Below are positions 19,461-43,402 of a stretch of DNA of 64,000 nt, one piece after another (position 1 is the first letter of the stretch; each line of letters begins with the position of its first letter). The notes beneath the pieces are model-generated. The model was not told the origin of the DNA, searched no databases, and saw only the letters and a program-made list of their open reading frames with translations. The DNA comes from Podarcis raffonei. Taxonomy: Eukaryota; Chordata; Lepidosauria; Squamata; Lacertidae. The stretch spans positions 40,740,001 to 40,804,000 of the forward strand of contig NC_070614.1 in the NCBI RefSeq assembly GCF_027172205.1, in the 5' to 3' direction. The position numbers were made by a program, and so were the translations under genes.

Positions 19461-21427
19461 TCTCTTGGACAAAGCGCAGTGGAAGTAATGGAACCGAAGA
19501 GGGAGGCTGACGCTGTTCTTCACATCACCTTTTACCGATATGCTTGCACCCCTGGGACTAGTTCAAAAGGAAGTTGGTATCAGTGGGGTGGGGCTGCATT
19601 TGATATTATGGGAGAAACTGTCCATGTGATGGTTCTGCTACAGATATTAGATTCATAATCCATGTATGCAGTGTGTTTTCTTTTACTTTTCAAAAATATT
19701 TTAATTAATAAAACAACAAAACAAAGTATCTTTCTATGCTGCGTGTATAATGATGGAATTATGCTGAGCACAGGTTTGGGTGGGGGAAGAAAGATCTGGG
19801 CAAGGTGTGGAGGCTTTAGGCCATACTGGAAACATATATTCAGGATCCTGGAAATCTGCCACTGTCTGCTTTATTGCTGTACTACCTGTACTGTGAAGTA
19901 AGAGAGCCAAAGCAGGCCCCTGTTGAGTGCAAGTGTGTCGTCTGATATCCTGGCATCACTTGTTCATGTATATGTTTCTAGAATAGAAACACACAAAAAC
20001 ACACCATGAAGTGAGTGACTGCTTTAGAAAGTGAAGCAGGAATTCCTCTGACAGCCTTCCTTGATCTGTAACTCAAAGAGGCAATTCACCTTCTGTTGTA
20101 GCATTGTGTAAGCTGTACCAGGTGAAATTCTGAATTTGGTGTAAGTTCTAAACCTGTAGGGTTCAAGGGAGTGATAATTCAACAACAGCTGGAATGCTTA
20201 AAAATACAGCTTCACTTCTTAATATGCCACTGAACATTTGCAGAATACCTTCTATATGCCAGATTTCTTTCTAGCCAATTTATTTTGTGGACTTGCTTCT
20301 TATTCAGCATTACTCACAGGATTTAAACAGGGTAAATTATATCGGGATTACCATTTAGGCTGCAATCCTAAATCCTAATCCTAAACTTGGTGCCATTGAA
20401 CCCAGCAGCATTTACTTATGAGTAGACATGGTTAGGCATGTGTTTTTTGTAGCATAAGCACATTCTAGTCTATATAAAGTAGTGGCACAATAAATGTGTT
20501 GTTAATCGTTAGAATCATGTTTTTGTCTTATCATAATTAGTGTAGTGTTATTGCAAAGGAGTGCAGCCTTATCATGATTTAATTCCATGTAAGTGAAAGA
20601 ACAGCTTACTTTGTGGTGTCTCTTAATTATTTTACAGGAATGGCTTAGTGGTGGCTACTAATGCAATCCTCTGCATTTTTATTGAGCTGTGAGTGTGTTC
20701 TGTGCAACTTACTGTCATGTTTAGTTAGGTGCTAAATATTTTTTTACAGTTGCCGTGCTTAGGTGTCCACAGTATCTTTGCCAGGTGGATAGGGCAGAAA
20801 TCAGGCTTTAGCCTTTCCTGTGAACTTGGCTGCCATGCCACTGGACCAGCTGTAACAGAATGCATGGCTTATGGAGTGCATTCTGTCTGTCACCTTAGTG
20901 ACTATCTTGCTGGGACTCTGGTTAGTTCACTTTCAGTTCCAGTAGAAAATGGAGCAACTCCCATAAGCCTGTGAAGCTGGTCTTATTATGCAGCCACTTC
21001 CAAAGGAATTTCCCCCCACCTCTGTACAAAGGTATTTCAAGTGTTGCAAGCAGCTGAATTTGTCTCTGGATTCAGTCGGCGCTCGGGACAGTGGTGGAAG
21101 TTAACACAACTACTACCGTCACTTTAGAATTACTATTTGCTTTATTAAAAACACTTCATTGTGAGAGCAACATCTGATTCTCATCCTTCCCAATAAACAA
21201 ATAGATGCTTACATACTTATTTTTAAAAGATGTGCAAATACAGGTTGTCAGGGAAGACCAATAATATGTCTATGATTCGGCAGCAGCAAACTTGTGTAAA
21301 GCAGTCCCATTCCATTCCTGCCTCACATGCAAGTCATGCTGCATCATAAATAAATCTTCAAGCTAAGGCAGGACATTTCATTTAGCAGTAATGTTGCCCT
21401 GATTATGTTTCCCGCAACTTTTTATCA
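19461..21427. other. Spacer between KAT8 and PRSS8
   Basis: No gene recognised. 20352-20440 (GGCTGCAATCCTAAATCC ... GAGTAGACATGGTTAGGC) is an old interspersed repeat related to 8676-8735. On the minus strand an AATAAA at 21139-21144 could end a long PRSS8 transcript. Confidence 0.4.
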
Positions 21428-21429
21428 CG

Positions 21430-21465
<36 letters not shown>

Positions 21466-21496
21466 CACACATACATACATACATACACACACATGC
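21428..21496. repeat. Compound (CA)n/(TA)n/(ACAT)n microsatellite
   Basis: Runs of CA, TA and ACAT units in direct succession. Likely variable in length between individuals. Confidence 0.95.
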
Positions 21497-21559
21497 ACAC
21501 ACTCCACCAGTGGAGAGATTCATTGGTCACGCACAGAAACATAAGTGAGGTTACCATTC

Positions 21560-22030
21560 AAAGAATCCAAGCCAGTCAAGGGAAGTTCCAGTCTGGTCAG
21601 CACACAAAGATGACCAAGTCCCCAGCCAGGAGTCAAAATGTGGCAGCTAATTAAGAAGCATGGTTTGGTCCCATCACTCCTCCATCTTTTCAATCTGAGC
21701 TTTAAGGAGGCATCAGGAAAAACATGATGTCTTAGTTGCCCCCAAACACACATGTCAGGGGCCATAAGAATCCAGGAAGCAAAAAGCAGATTGAGTGCCA
21801 TGGAACCACCTGGAGCGTCACAGATCCCCTAAAGACTGATGCTGCTTCCACAGACACATCACTGAGCGTCACTTCTTTAACACTGGTCTTGATCCAATCA
21901 CGGTGGACTACTGAGGCTTTAACACAAAGGCTGCGTCGGTTGGGCTCCCTAGATGACACTCCACACTACCTCCAGCCAGTAGGCAAGCTTGGGGAGGGGG
22001 TCCCCCCCATGTCACCATAGAAGGGGGTGT
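21560..22030 (-). pseudogene. Relic of a trypsin-like (prostasin-type) protease last exon
   Basis: Minus-strand remnants of a chymotrypsin-fold C-terminal exon, in order: a GGTGAC...GGGGGGACC block where GDSGGP should be (about 22000-22015), LLAGG (ACTGGCTGGAGG), EPNRRSLCVK in the place of the usual xPNRPGVYxRV, then HRDWIKTSVKEVTL, matching the terminal helix (YRDWIKxNV) of S1 proteases. A hydrophobic tail follows (LLFASWILMAP or CFLLPGFLWP, depending on frame), as in membrane-anchored prostasin relatives. The pieces lie in different frames and the catalytic block is degraded, so it is not a working gene. It lies downstream of PRSS8 on the same strand, suggesting a decayed tandem duplicate. 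I saw no matching earlier exons. Confidence 0.6.
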
Positions 22031-22599
22031 TTGAGGGTATAGTTTATATCCAACTCCTTGAGGTATCAGAATCAGTGGGATATCGGACAATGGTTTGAAC
22101 TGGACCCTAAGAAACAGGTGTATGGTTCAGCTAAATGATTTGGCTTGGAGGGAGCCAACTCACATTCTAGGATGAGACCAGGCAGCAAAAACATTGGTGT
22201 GCCAGTAGAATCTGTGTGGAGCCTCTCAGGACTGAAGCTGCAATGGTTAGCAGGAGCAAAGACTGCAAAAAGAACCATGAAGGCACCTTGTAACAGGCTG
22301 GGGGGAAGCTGAGGGGCGATAACCAGAAGGCAGATCAAGATAAATGGATTTGGGTGAAGAATACATTGGTAACAACCGTGAAATCCAGGATTAATGAGAA
22401 CCAAGACCCAGAGAGCAGATCAGGACCTGGCATGATGAGGAGACAAAGACAACTTAATGTGAGTCTGCCCTCAACAAAGAGGCAAGGAGGTGGTTGCTAT
22501 TCATGGCTTCTGCAATTGTGCTGAGGCAGAGCAAGTTCTCCAGCAGCAGGCCCAGGGGATTGTCATAAATTAACATGTCAAAGGGAAGAACGAAACAGC

Positions 22600-22840
22600 A
22601 AGTTGGAATGTAAGGTATACATACTAAGCAGACCTCGAGTGCACATTGGACTGAACCTTCGTGGCTTGGCGGAACCCTCTGCTCCAGAACAAGGCTGCCA
22701 TTTTGTAATCGTACCAAGAGCATCACATGCTTCCAGAGAGCAAAGCGAAAAAACCTGAGGCATGGCAGAATGTGAAATAGTGGGACCACCCACTTGAGCA
22801 CGGAGTAGGAAGGGACTGCTCTCCCCCCGCTACACAATCA
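22600..22840 (-). pseudogene. Possible second protease last-exon relic
   Basis: Weaker candidate. The minus strand reads LLVRLQNGSLVL, like the GPLVCxxNGxWxLAG strand of S1 proteases, then in another frame GSAKPRRFSPMCTRG, resembling GCAKPNRPGVYTRV. Upstream LKWVVPLFHILPC is vaguely like the LQxLEVPxISxxxC segment. It starts only about 30 bases past the PRSS8 stop codon, so it may be transcribed as PRSS8 3' UTR. Chance similarity is not excluded. Confidence 0.35.
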
Positions 22841-22866
22841 GTCATTTGGCCCACTGGAGGGACGAT

Positions 22867-34839
<11,973 letters not shown>

Positions 34840-35010
34840 TTCCTTTGGTCCCCGGTGCGTCGCTGAGACCCGCAGCTGAAGTCAGGCGCGCAGGTGTGTG
34901 TGTGTGCGTGCGTGCGTGTGTGCGCGAGGGAGCGAGAGCGCGCCAGGTGAGCTCCTCCAGGTAGTCCCGCCGGCAGGTGGAATGAAGGAGGGAGGCTGCG
35001 CTCGGGACTC
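34840..35010 (-). promoter_or_regulatory. PRSS8: PRSS8 5' UTR / proximal promoter (inferred)
   Basis: GC-rich sequence directly upstream of the PRSS8 ATG, with a (GT/GC)n run at about 34892-34925 and GAGCGAGAGCGCGCC. No TATA box is evident. Call rests mainly on position. Confidence 0.5.
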
Positions 35011-35216
35011 TGCCTTCCTCGGCTGATGGACAAGTTACCCAACCTGTTGGTGACGGGACGGGCTCCCAGCCAGAGCCAGTCAGCTGCCTCTCCTGTGGCT
35101 CCTTTGCATGTTTTTACCGTGCTCACCTGCTGGCCCAGGCTCGGCGGCTTCGCCCGGCCTCCTCCTCTGAACTTGGTGACTTTTTCCAGGCCTGCCACGC
35201 CCTTGTTGTCTTGGGG

Positions 35217-35310
35217 GTGGGCAGGGGGACTACAGCTCCCATCATTCCTAGCCAGTGGGGCCAGGGGCCAGGGATGGTTGGAATTGTGGTTCAAGGAGGA
35301 CCTTACAGTC
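35217..35310. repeat. hAT-like MITE remnant
   Basis: GGGACTACAGCTCCCATCAT and GGGATGGTTGGAATTGTGGT arms, related to 26697-26832. Confidence 0.6.
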
Positions 35311-35334
35311 TTCAAACAAAAACACCTTGGAGGT

Positions 35335-35674
35335 CCCTGGCCACAGGGAAGTTAGGCTGGCCTCAACCAGAGCCAGGGCTTTTTTGGCTGCGGCTCCAAT
35401 CTAGTGGAACGCTCTGTCACAAGAGACTAGGGTCCTGCGGTACTTGACATGTTTCCGCAGGGCCTGCAAGACAGAGCTGTTCCACCAGGCCTTTGGTCAG
35501 GGCGCAGCCTGACCCCCTCCTTTGGCAATCCTCACAGAACTCTAGCCCAATGGTTGCCATTAATCTGATTTGAACTGATTTTATAATGAAATGATTTTAG
35601 AATGTTGTATCATTTTACTGTTGCTAGCTGCTCTGAGCCTGGCTTCGGCTGGGGAGGGCAGGATATAAATAAAA

Positions 35675-35709
<35 letters not shown>
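35335..35709 (+). mobile_element. LINE (CR1/L2-like) 3' end with (ATT)n tail
   Basis: Plus-strand LINE end. GGCCTCAACCAGAGCCAGGG, TGGAACGCTCTGTCACAAGA and CCGCAGGGCCTGCAAGACAG are the coding end of a reverse-transcriptase ORF. It finishes with GGGCAGGATATAAATAAAAT and an (ATT)n run (35683-35709). Confidence 0.8.
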
Positions 35710-36791
35710 GCATCTGGGCAGCCAAGTACGAGTGTGGAAGGAGGCAGGAGAGGCCCACCCAACATTTTAACATAGGAAGGCCCATCTAGTCCAGCATTAT
35801 TTGCTTTGTTCTGTTTACGGCCCTTAAGACAACAGCTTGTTGTGGTGTTAATTTAGGGGAGGGGGGAGGGGGACCAACCAAGAGGTTAGATATGTAAATA
35901 AGAGGAGGGGGAGGGGAGGCCTTCCAAGTGAAGCTGATTTTCTCTGCTAGTGTTTAAATAAGCAGCTGTGAGAGGGGCTACTGGCCCTTCCCTTGGGGCC
36001 AGAGACTGGCCTACTTTGTTGTGGCTTGCAAACTTTTTTAGGCCACAGCCTGCTTGGTTCCATAAACTCAAATTCATCCCCTGCGCACCCTCTAAAAAGC
36101 ATTATCCAGAAGAGCATTTTGCACAGCCCACTGACAAAGACAACCACAATAATATTCCAAATAGTAACAATTAATTGCATTTATTCAAAGTCCATTTAAA
36201 GCTATTTAATTTAGTTAACTTAATGAAACAGGTGAACTTGATTAATACCAGCTTTTCAAATTCTGAATGTTATTTACTCCTCCAGCAACCCCCTGCTGCC
36301 CACTTGTCACTTGGCACCTGCCTAGATAACCCTACCACCACCACCCACTTTGGGAACCACTGATCTAACATTTTACTTGTATTATTTTAATCAAAAGTTA
36401 GATGTGTTGCTACATATACATATACACACATATGTATACACACACAAACAAAAATTATAGACTATTAGGCATGAGATACTGGGCGTCCAACCACTATGGC
36501 CATTGGTCAGGGATTTGTAGTCGAGTGAGGGCCACAGGCTTTCCCTCCCCCCACCTGCACATTATATAGTCCAAGGCAGGCTCCAGAGCACCTCAGATTT
36601 TTTGTCCCATGTTTGTTTGGCTCTCCTGGGTGCTTAACACTGAATAGGGGCCTGTGCTGAGAGCCACAATCTGATGTAAAGTGTTTAGTGTCTCATATTA
36701 TCTGTGACAGCCTAACTTCTTGATGTTCAATTCTACCCCTTAAACTATTGTTTCTAGAATACTGTGGGGTGGGGGTGGGGAGAAACATATA

Positions 36792-36950
36792 CATGGGCGT
36801 AGCCAGGGGGGCAGAGGGGGGCAGTTGCCTCCCTAGATCAAGTAAAACAATAGAAATACTTAAATAACTAACTGACCAATCACATTGGTTCTGCCCCCAC
36901 CCCAACAAAAGTCCTGCCCCCCCTAACAAAAATCCTGGCTATGCCCATGG
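36792..36950. mobile_element. Short TIR element (CATGGGCGTAGCCAGG family)
   Basis: 159 bp with 16-bp termini CATGGGCGTAGCCAGG and CCTGGCTATGCCCATG, inverted with one mismatch. Flanked by ACATATA at 36785-36791 and 36951-36957, suggesting a 7-8 bp duplication and a hAT-like origin. Confidence 0.75.
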
Positions 36951-36957
36951 ACATATA

Positions 36958-39900
36958 GTTGTATATGTTTAGGATGCCCAAAGCAAGGCTTTTTTATTCT
37001 TACAACATCCCTCTCAGATCAGCATCAAATGCATTTTTTTTTTAATTGCAGCGGCAGAAATATACTGTCCTGCTCAAGCTCACATTCAAAATTTATAGCT
37101 CAGGTGAGATTTATATTTTGGTTGGAGTCCTGTCTTCATTGTCACAGTTCTTTCCACTCATGTTAACGTGATGCTTCTGCACTCCCGTTTTAAAGGTGAA
37201 TGTACTTAGTCAAAAGGTGCAGGTGATGTAAGCCTCTGTCATGGTGAATAATACAATAATGCACATAGCAGCATGACAAGACACAGCTCGTGCTTCGCTG
37301 CATTTTGAGTACTCTTACAATGACCACACTGGTTCCCATGATCACACTGAAAGCCCTGTAGTACTGCAAAGCTCCCATTGTGTTGTGTGTGGTGGTTTTG
37401 TGCACTGCAGCCTTGGACTGTTCCCTGCAGCACTGGCAAATGCAGAGTATTGAAGAATTTCTTATCATATTGCTCATGTCTTTGCAGGGTCTCATCTTCA
37501 CACTAGTTGCCCACCAGTGCAATGCCTGCAGGTCTTCATAGTCAAATAATGTATTTCACAGTTCTTTTATTCATAGGGAACAAGTCCCACAGGGTTGTTG
37601 TAAGGACAAACGATATTAACTTTGCACATTAAAGTGAATTATCACCATCACTTAACACAGACATACACACTCTGATCCAATACTGTCTGGGCTGCTGGGC
37701 TGTCATGGAATGTTCACAAATGGTCTAAGTGCTCAGGGGTAAGATATTAGCAATACAACGTTGGTGAAGAGTGCAGTTTCTGAGAGTGAGGTGAAAGGCT
37801 CGTTTTGACTATGAGGAAAAAAAGCTTAAGGACCAGGAAGATTTTTGCTATTAATAGAAATACAGGAAGAAGGACAGGATGCCTGGAGCAAGTCAGAGGC
37901 TGACAGGTGCAAGATGCGGGGGAAGAATGGAAAGAGAAAAGTGCTTTGAGGCTGAGGGACTATAAATCAGGAAGGCAAAAGGGAATGCAACAAAACAAAA
38001 AAAAAGGCAGGAGAGAGCGGCAGGACTGAACTTAACAGGTTGATTTGAATGAAGAAGACATATTTTGAGCCACTAATCATATCGTATCACTCACCATTTT
38101 ATCCCTCTTTTGTTGACTTGGCTTGTAACGCCACACGTTCTCACGGTATGGACGCCACTTTAGTCCCCGTACATTCCAGGAGTTCCCAAGCTTTGTGTTG
38201 CTTGTCAAATGACACGCGCAAAAGTCTGACTCAGTGTCTCTCAGGAAGCGAGTGGAAAATTAAAGGTTTCCTGTCCCGCTGCACGTGAACTGGGGCCCAT
38301 CATCTCGTGGGCGGGCAGGTGCCTCAGGGGACAAGAAAGGAAGCGGCAGGTGCCTTCTCTAGTTCTCCTACCTAGCGGCAGCTGCCCTCAGGGCTGAAAT
38401 GGCCGTCTGTAGGGCATGTTGGTTTTTGCCAGGTAGGTGTGAAGGAAGTTTTCTGTTTCTCAGTAATGTGATGGAGTGGTTGACTTGATTAGAGAGAGAA
38501 CACAGATTCAAATTCCTGCCTAGCTATGAAGTTTTGTAAAGCAGGCCTTGGCTCAGCCGTTATCTCTCACGCTAACCCAATCTCACACGGCTATTGTGAC
38601 GAGCTTTTGGGGGGAGATACAAGATTGTGATGTGATATGTATGAAGTCTGCATCAGTCAGGGGTCACTACCCTTTTTGGGGTGATGGGCGCATTTGTAGT
38701 AACTTGTGGGCAACACACACATATACCACAACCTATTCTCTTGGCTACAGTTTCTTTCACGCCTTATTTTGGAGGAGGGCCCTGTGTGCACATGGGAAGG
38801 CTCCACGTTGGCAACTCCAAATCAATTTCAGGAGGAACAAGTCCTCCATTGAAAAGTTGATTCAAAGCTTTCTTTCTTTTTTCATCCCCGCAGGGCTGCT
38901 GTAGCTGTAATCACTTCATGAAAGGGAAAAATTCAACAGGTGAAGCTTTTATCCCATCACTTTCTTACCTGGATAAAAAAGCAGCACCTGAGGAAGGTCT
39001 GCCTGTCACACAGCAGCTCAGATACAATGTGGGGGGGGGGACATGATGACTCTGTATATATTTTTTGTAATATACAGTTACTGACTCACACTTGCATGCA
39101 TGAAAGGATTGAACTGAGCAAAAATTACCAGTGGGTGGGTTTTAGCAGGCTCCCTCCATTCTCTCTCTCTCTGCCACTCCTGGAGCAAGCAGCAGCCAAG
39201 CAATGGCTCACAGCTGCAAGAAAAAAATGCATGAATGGAGATAGTGTCTGCAGACAGTGTCATTATGTGGGTGGCTCCCCTGCACAGGGCACCAAGCCGA
39301 GAGGGCACAAAATTGAGAAGATCCGTCACTGAGAAGATTCATTTGGGGTGCTAAATTTTGGCTCACTCAGAGTGCCATACTACCAAAGATTACAAAATCT
39401 CCACCCCCACCCTGCCGCAAACAGCAGGATTCTTTTGTAGGAAACCAATTTCTTTCTTTTTAAGTCGTTTGGAACATTTTCTCCTTCATTTTACTGCCAG
39501 CAGATGGAGATTTGTTTGCTGTAACTCGTGAATCCCTGTGAGTAAAATCTTCACTTATTTGCAATGCTAAGTGCCTGTCATTTATTCTAGCCTAAGTATT
39601 TTTGTGGTGGAAAGTTATTTAAAGGTGGACAAGGGCAAATGTAAAATCTAACCAAGTTTTAATGTGCTTCAGGCATTTGCCATTGCACTAACTCTGCTTT
39701 GAGAGCGTAAGCACCTCTGGCCAACGTATGTGTTCATGGTCACAGAGCTTTAATTTCTTTTCAGCCTGTGTGGTTGTGGAGGCTGCATTGTTAAAGCGCT
39801 AACAAGGGGCAGTAATTCAGTAAAGTGCTAAACTAATCACAGCAGGAAGGTTTGGTCTGGTCTTACGGTCCCCTTAAACATAAAAGGCCAAAGAAGTGAT

Positions 39901-40211
39901 GGGAATAGCAGCACTCAGAGATGTGTTAACAGTGTAGCTGGGCACTTCAATCAGCACCCCCCACCGCACCCTGCCTCTCATGCTGTCCCCCACCCAAAAC
40001 ACCCAAGGAACCAGGAAGCGAGCAAATGGGGAGGGAATAGAAGAGGAGGATGCAGAAGGGTGGGGTCTTGTTTCCTCTTAACACACTCATGCTAGTTCAA
40101 ATAATCCTGATTCACATGATGGCATACAATCTCAGAACCGGAACACAGAAAAGCACATATTGATACAGCCTGTTTCATAAAATAGGAATAGTGCCAAAAA
40201 ATAAACGCACA
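36958..40211. other. Spacer between PRSS8 and FUS, no gene recognised
   Basis: No exon with family motifs and no PRSS36-like protease exon was seen. 39045-39330 contains a coincidental open frame on each strand without domain support. A TG-rich AT microsatellite lies near 36412-36450. Confidence 0.4.
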
Positions 40212-40651
40212 TCACCGGGGAAACGGGCTGGGCCTTGGAAGTTGCTTTGAAGCAAATGGCTTCAGCACACGAATAGATTTGCCAGGCTGGGAACCTGGAT
40301 ACTTAACTTTGGACACTGTCAACATAGCAAGAGAGAGGCCTGAGGTTGTACTTGGCTTGAATGGCAGCCGAGGGTGGGGGCTTCTCATGTCCTTAGTGGC
40401 AGGCATAGAATCACTGAATTGTAGACTGTCACCAGGTGGTGTCTGAGGCAGCGCAAGGCTGACAGGCATGTATGGTGGGGACACCAGAGAAGGCCTTATT
40501 GGTGGCTGCTCCCAAATTGCAGAACTCCCTTCCAAGCAGAGGCTAGGCTGATCCTTCTTCTGTTTCCCTTTCGCCATCAGGCAGATACCTTTATGTCTAG
40601 ACAGGCCATGGGCCACTAAAACTGGCTGCTTCAGGGTCTGTCAGTGGTGGG
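40212..40651 (-). other. Unrecognised open frame, possible orphan exon or relic
   Basis: About 145 codons open on the minus strand between an upstream in-frame TGA and a TGA at 40212-40214. The conceptual peptide begins QTLKQPVLVAHGLSRHKGIC, reminiscent of the H-x3-H/C half of a zinc-finger-like motif, followed by a basic KGKQKK and a Ser/Pro-rich tail (SPPYMPVSLALPQTPPGDS). There is no ATG before codon 21 or so and no pyrimidine-rich acceptor upstream. I do not recognise the family. It may be a piece of a retrocopy, a decayed exon, or chance. Confidence 0.25.
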
Positions 40652-40754
40652 TGCTGTAGGTTTTCTTTACTTACTTTGCTTTTAAATGCTTTTAAGCTAC
40701 TTTGATTCTGTGTTTTTAATGTGGTTACATGTCTTTTACATATTTATAACTGAT

Positions 40755-41002
40755 TGGTAAGCGGTTTTTTAGCTGTGTTTGTGTGAGCCACTTGGGCCCT
40801 GCATGGAGAAAGAAGTGGATATAAAATAAATGAACAAATGAAGCATTTGCGCTGAATACAGATGGGCCCGTGCTCCGTCCATAGCATCTCCAAGTAGGAG
40901 AGACCCTTGTCTGAAATCCTGGAGGGCTGCTTCTAGTCTGTGTAGTACTGAGCCGATGGACCATTGTTGTGCCTCTGTATAATACAGCTTCCTATTATGT
41001 TC
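40755..41002 (+). repeat. LINE tail fragment and diverged tRNA-Ala-like SINE
   Basis: TGTGAGCCACTTGGGCCCTG ... GATATAAAATAAATG (40780-40836) is a LINE 3' end. ATCTCCAAGTAGGAGAGACC through TACAGCTTCCTATTATGTTC (about 40888-41002) is the 3' part of the SINE seen at 27238. Confidence 0.6.
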
Positions 41003-43156
41003 TGTGATTTGGCAACTCTAGCCTGAAATTAAGCCCTAATGACAAAAGTGCCTTGGAGCACATGCAGAGTGTCTTTGCTTCACCGTGCCAGCTTACTCAG
41101 TCTCTTCTGAAATTAGGAAGAAAGACTTCCCTGTCCAATAAGGTAATGAATAAGGCATAAATAAAACATTTGAAAAGTAACAGTGCCAGGATAATTTATA
41201 GGTCTGTCGCACTACCCTTGCTCCTGTACCTGGTACATTGACATTTATCAAGTGGGGTTTTTCTAACATCTCTAAACCGAGAAAACGTCCTTAATTTCTG
41301 TGCTTCAGGCTGATGTTCAAGACATGGCAGCGGAGCAAGTTTAAAAGGAAAAAGGAAATGCCATTGCCACTCCTGCATTTCACAGGATTACTCTTTGGTG
41401 GGGTTACCCTCCGCCTGATCTACTTCCACAAAGCCTTTCTGAGGCTTGTTCTGCTCTGTGCGTTGCTATTTGCCCATGGCTCCTGCTGCTCACAGAAAGA
41501 CAAGGACTCCTTTGGAACAGGCTTGCTAAGCTCAAACAGAACGAATTGCCAAAATCCCCATGCAGCAGATCTGTTATCTCCAAATGTCAGTGCCACCTGA
41601 CTTCAGCACCGGCTGTCCAGGGAACTGGGAACAGTTACGACTGGCTCCTGTAGATGTGGGGATCTTAAAATTACCTTCTTGTGTCATAAATGCGAGTGAG
41701 TGTAGGGAATTGAGAGTCCCGAGGGGTGTGTGTGTCTATAAGCCCCCTGCCTTTACAGATTTGAACCCTTCATTTCAGCTTGAGGGCCACAGGCCCTGAT
41801 GGGCAGCCTCCCAAGGGCCACATGGCAGCCGGAAGCAGGCGGGGCAATGGTATATTACTTTATGCTGTTGCCTAGTTTCTAAACACATTCAAACAACCAA
41901 CAGGACATTATCAAGAGTTCTAATGCTTCACTTCACCATTCTTCTTCCTCCACCCATGCTTGTTTTCTTCCCTGCCTCTCTTACTTACAAGGAAGGTCCA
42001 CCTGCTACTGCATTACCCTGTGCTCTGTGCTTCCTGCCTAGGAGCCAGTCCATATATGGGACTGCAGGGAGGAATGTATTGTTAGGATACGCATCGGATT
42101 CTAAATTTTCCAACCCGCGGCAGTGAGGCAACGTTTTATGAAGTTGACTTTTCCTTGTTCCCTGTGTGAGAAGTCATATAACTGCAGGCCCCAAATCACT
42201 GAGAGATGATAAATTCTCCCTTCAGGAGGGAGCGAGCCTCCCACCCCATGGGTTTCCATTTTTGTATGTGCTTTGTTTGGGGTCTGTATGATAAAGTGGA
42301 GGAGGCGTTTTTCTGAGGGCAAATAAGGGCACATCACCAATTAGGAAGTGAGAATTGGGTCACACCAACACAATCAGGAGATGCTGGTAAATGCAAGGGT
42401 GTTCACTGAGGGGAGGAGTTTCCCTCTTCAATGAACCATATTCAAATTATTTTATTTAAATTAAAGCTGGGGGAATTTCTAGCACTTGTGGAATCTGACC
42501 TATGGGGCACAGGCACTATTTTTCTCCTTTTTGGGGTGAGAAACTAGTCTCCCTCCCTTTTCAGTTTTTCACTTTGCTGCTCCTCCTCTGCCCAAAAAAA
42601 CCTCCCATGTGTGTCAAGTGTCAAGATGAGATTTTAAAATTGGGGATCTCCTATGTGCCACCTATAGGCTGGGACTATCAAGCCCCACCCCAGACTGAAG
42701 TGTCCTATCCCATTCTCCAGAGCCAGCACATGCTCCTAACAATACATTCCTCTCTGCATGTTAACACAGTGCGAAAACACATTTGTATCATGCACCCATC
42801 CAAAGAAGTATGTCACCAACTTGAAAAGTTTGGAAAGCTCTGATCTAGCCAGTGTCCTTTGATGCAATACTACCCAGAAATCATTGAAAGAAAGGCAATA
42901 TATACATGTAATAAATAAGTCTTGGGATGGATTGTGCTTATATCATGTGTAGACATGGATTAACATAAAAGGTTCTTTAGCTCAAACATGCCTGGGAATC
43001 TCTCCATTGTGGGTGGCCATGCTGTGACTACTCAATAGGATGTGAAATGCTGTCTCCCAGCTCACATCTGTTCTCTCTGTTTTACACATCCAGGACAGAA
43101 GTCTGGCTTTCAGGCCTGAACTTTGCTGGGCCCAAGTTCCCACTGTTGTTTCAGTA
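41003..43156. other. Spacer, no gene recognised
   Basis: Several short open frames (41313-41600, 41923-42126, 42502-42843) show no domain, splice or codon-pattern support. No repeat family was named here. Confidence 0.35.
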
Positions 43157-43402
43157 CAGTCATACCTCGGGATAAATACGCTTCAGGTTGAGCACTTTCG
43201 GGTTGTGCTCCGTGGCGACCCGGAAGTAACGGAGTGTGTTACTTCCGGGTTTCACCACTCGCGCATGCACAGACGGTCAAAATGATGTCACACGCATGCG
43301 CAGAAACGGCAAAACGTGACCTGCTCAGACGCGTCTTACATTCTGTTCGGGATGCAAACGGGGCTCTGGAATGGATCCCATTCGCATCCTGAGGTACCAC
43401 TG
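43157..43402. mobile_element. CpG-rich MITE sharing mariner-like ends
   Basis: Left end CAGTCATACCTCGGG, right end CATCCTGAGGTACCACTG, similar to the CAGTGGTACCTC family. The interior differs: CCCGGAAGTAACGGAG and its inverse ACTTCCGGGTT, then CGCATGCGCAGAAACGG. A TA precedes the left end (43155-43156). Treated as a subfamily with its own core. Confidence 0.7.

Noticed and set aside
41313-41600. 95-codon plus-strand frame with a hydrophobic stretch
   Set aside because: No homology recognised, no promoter or splice context; likely chance.
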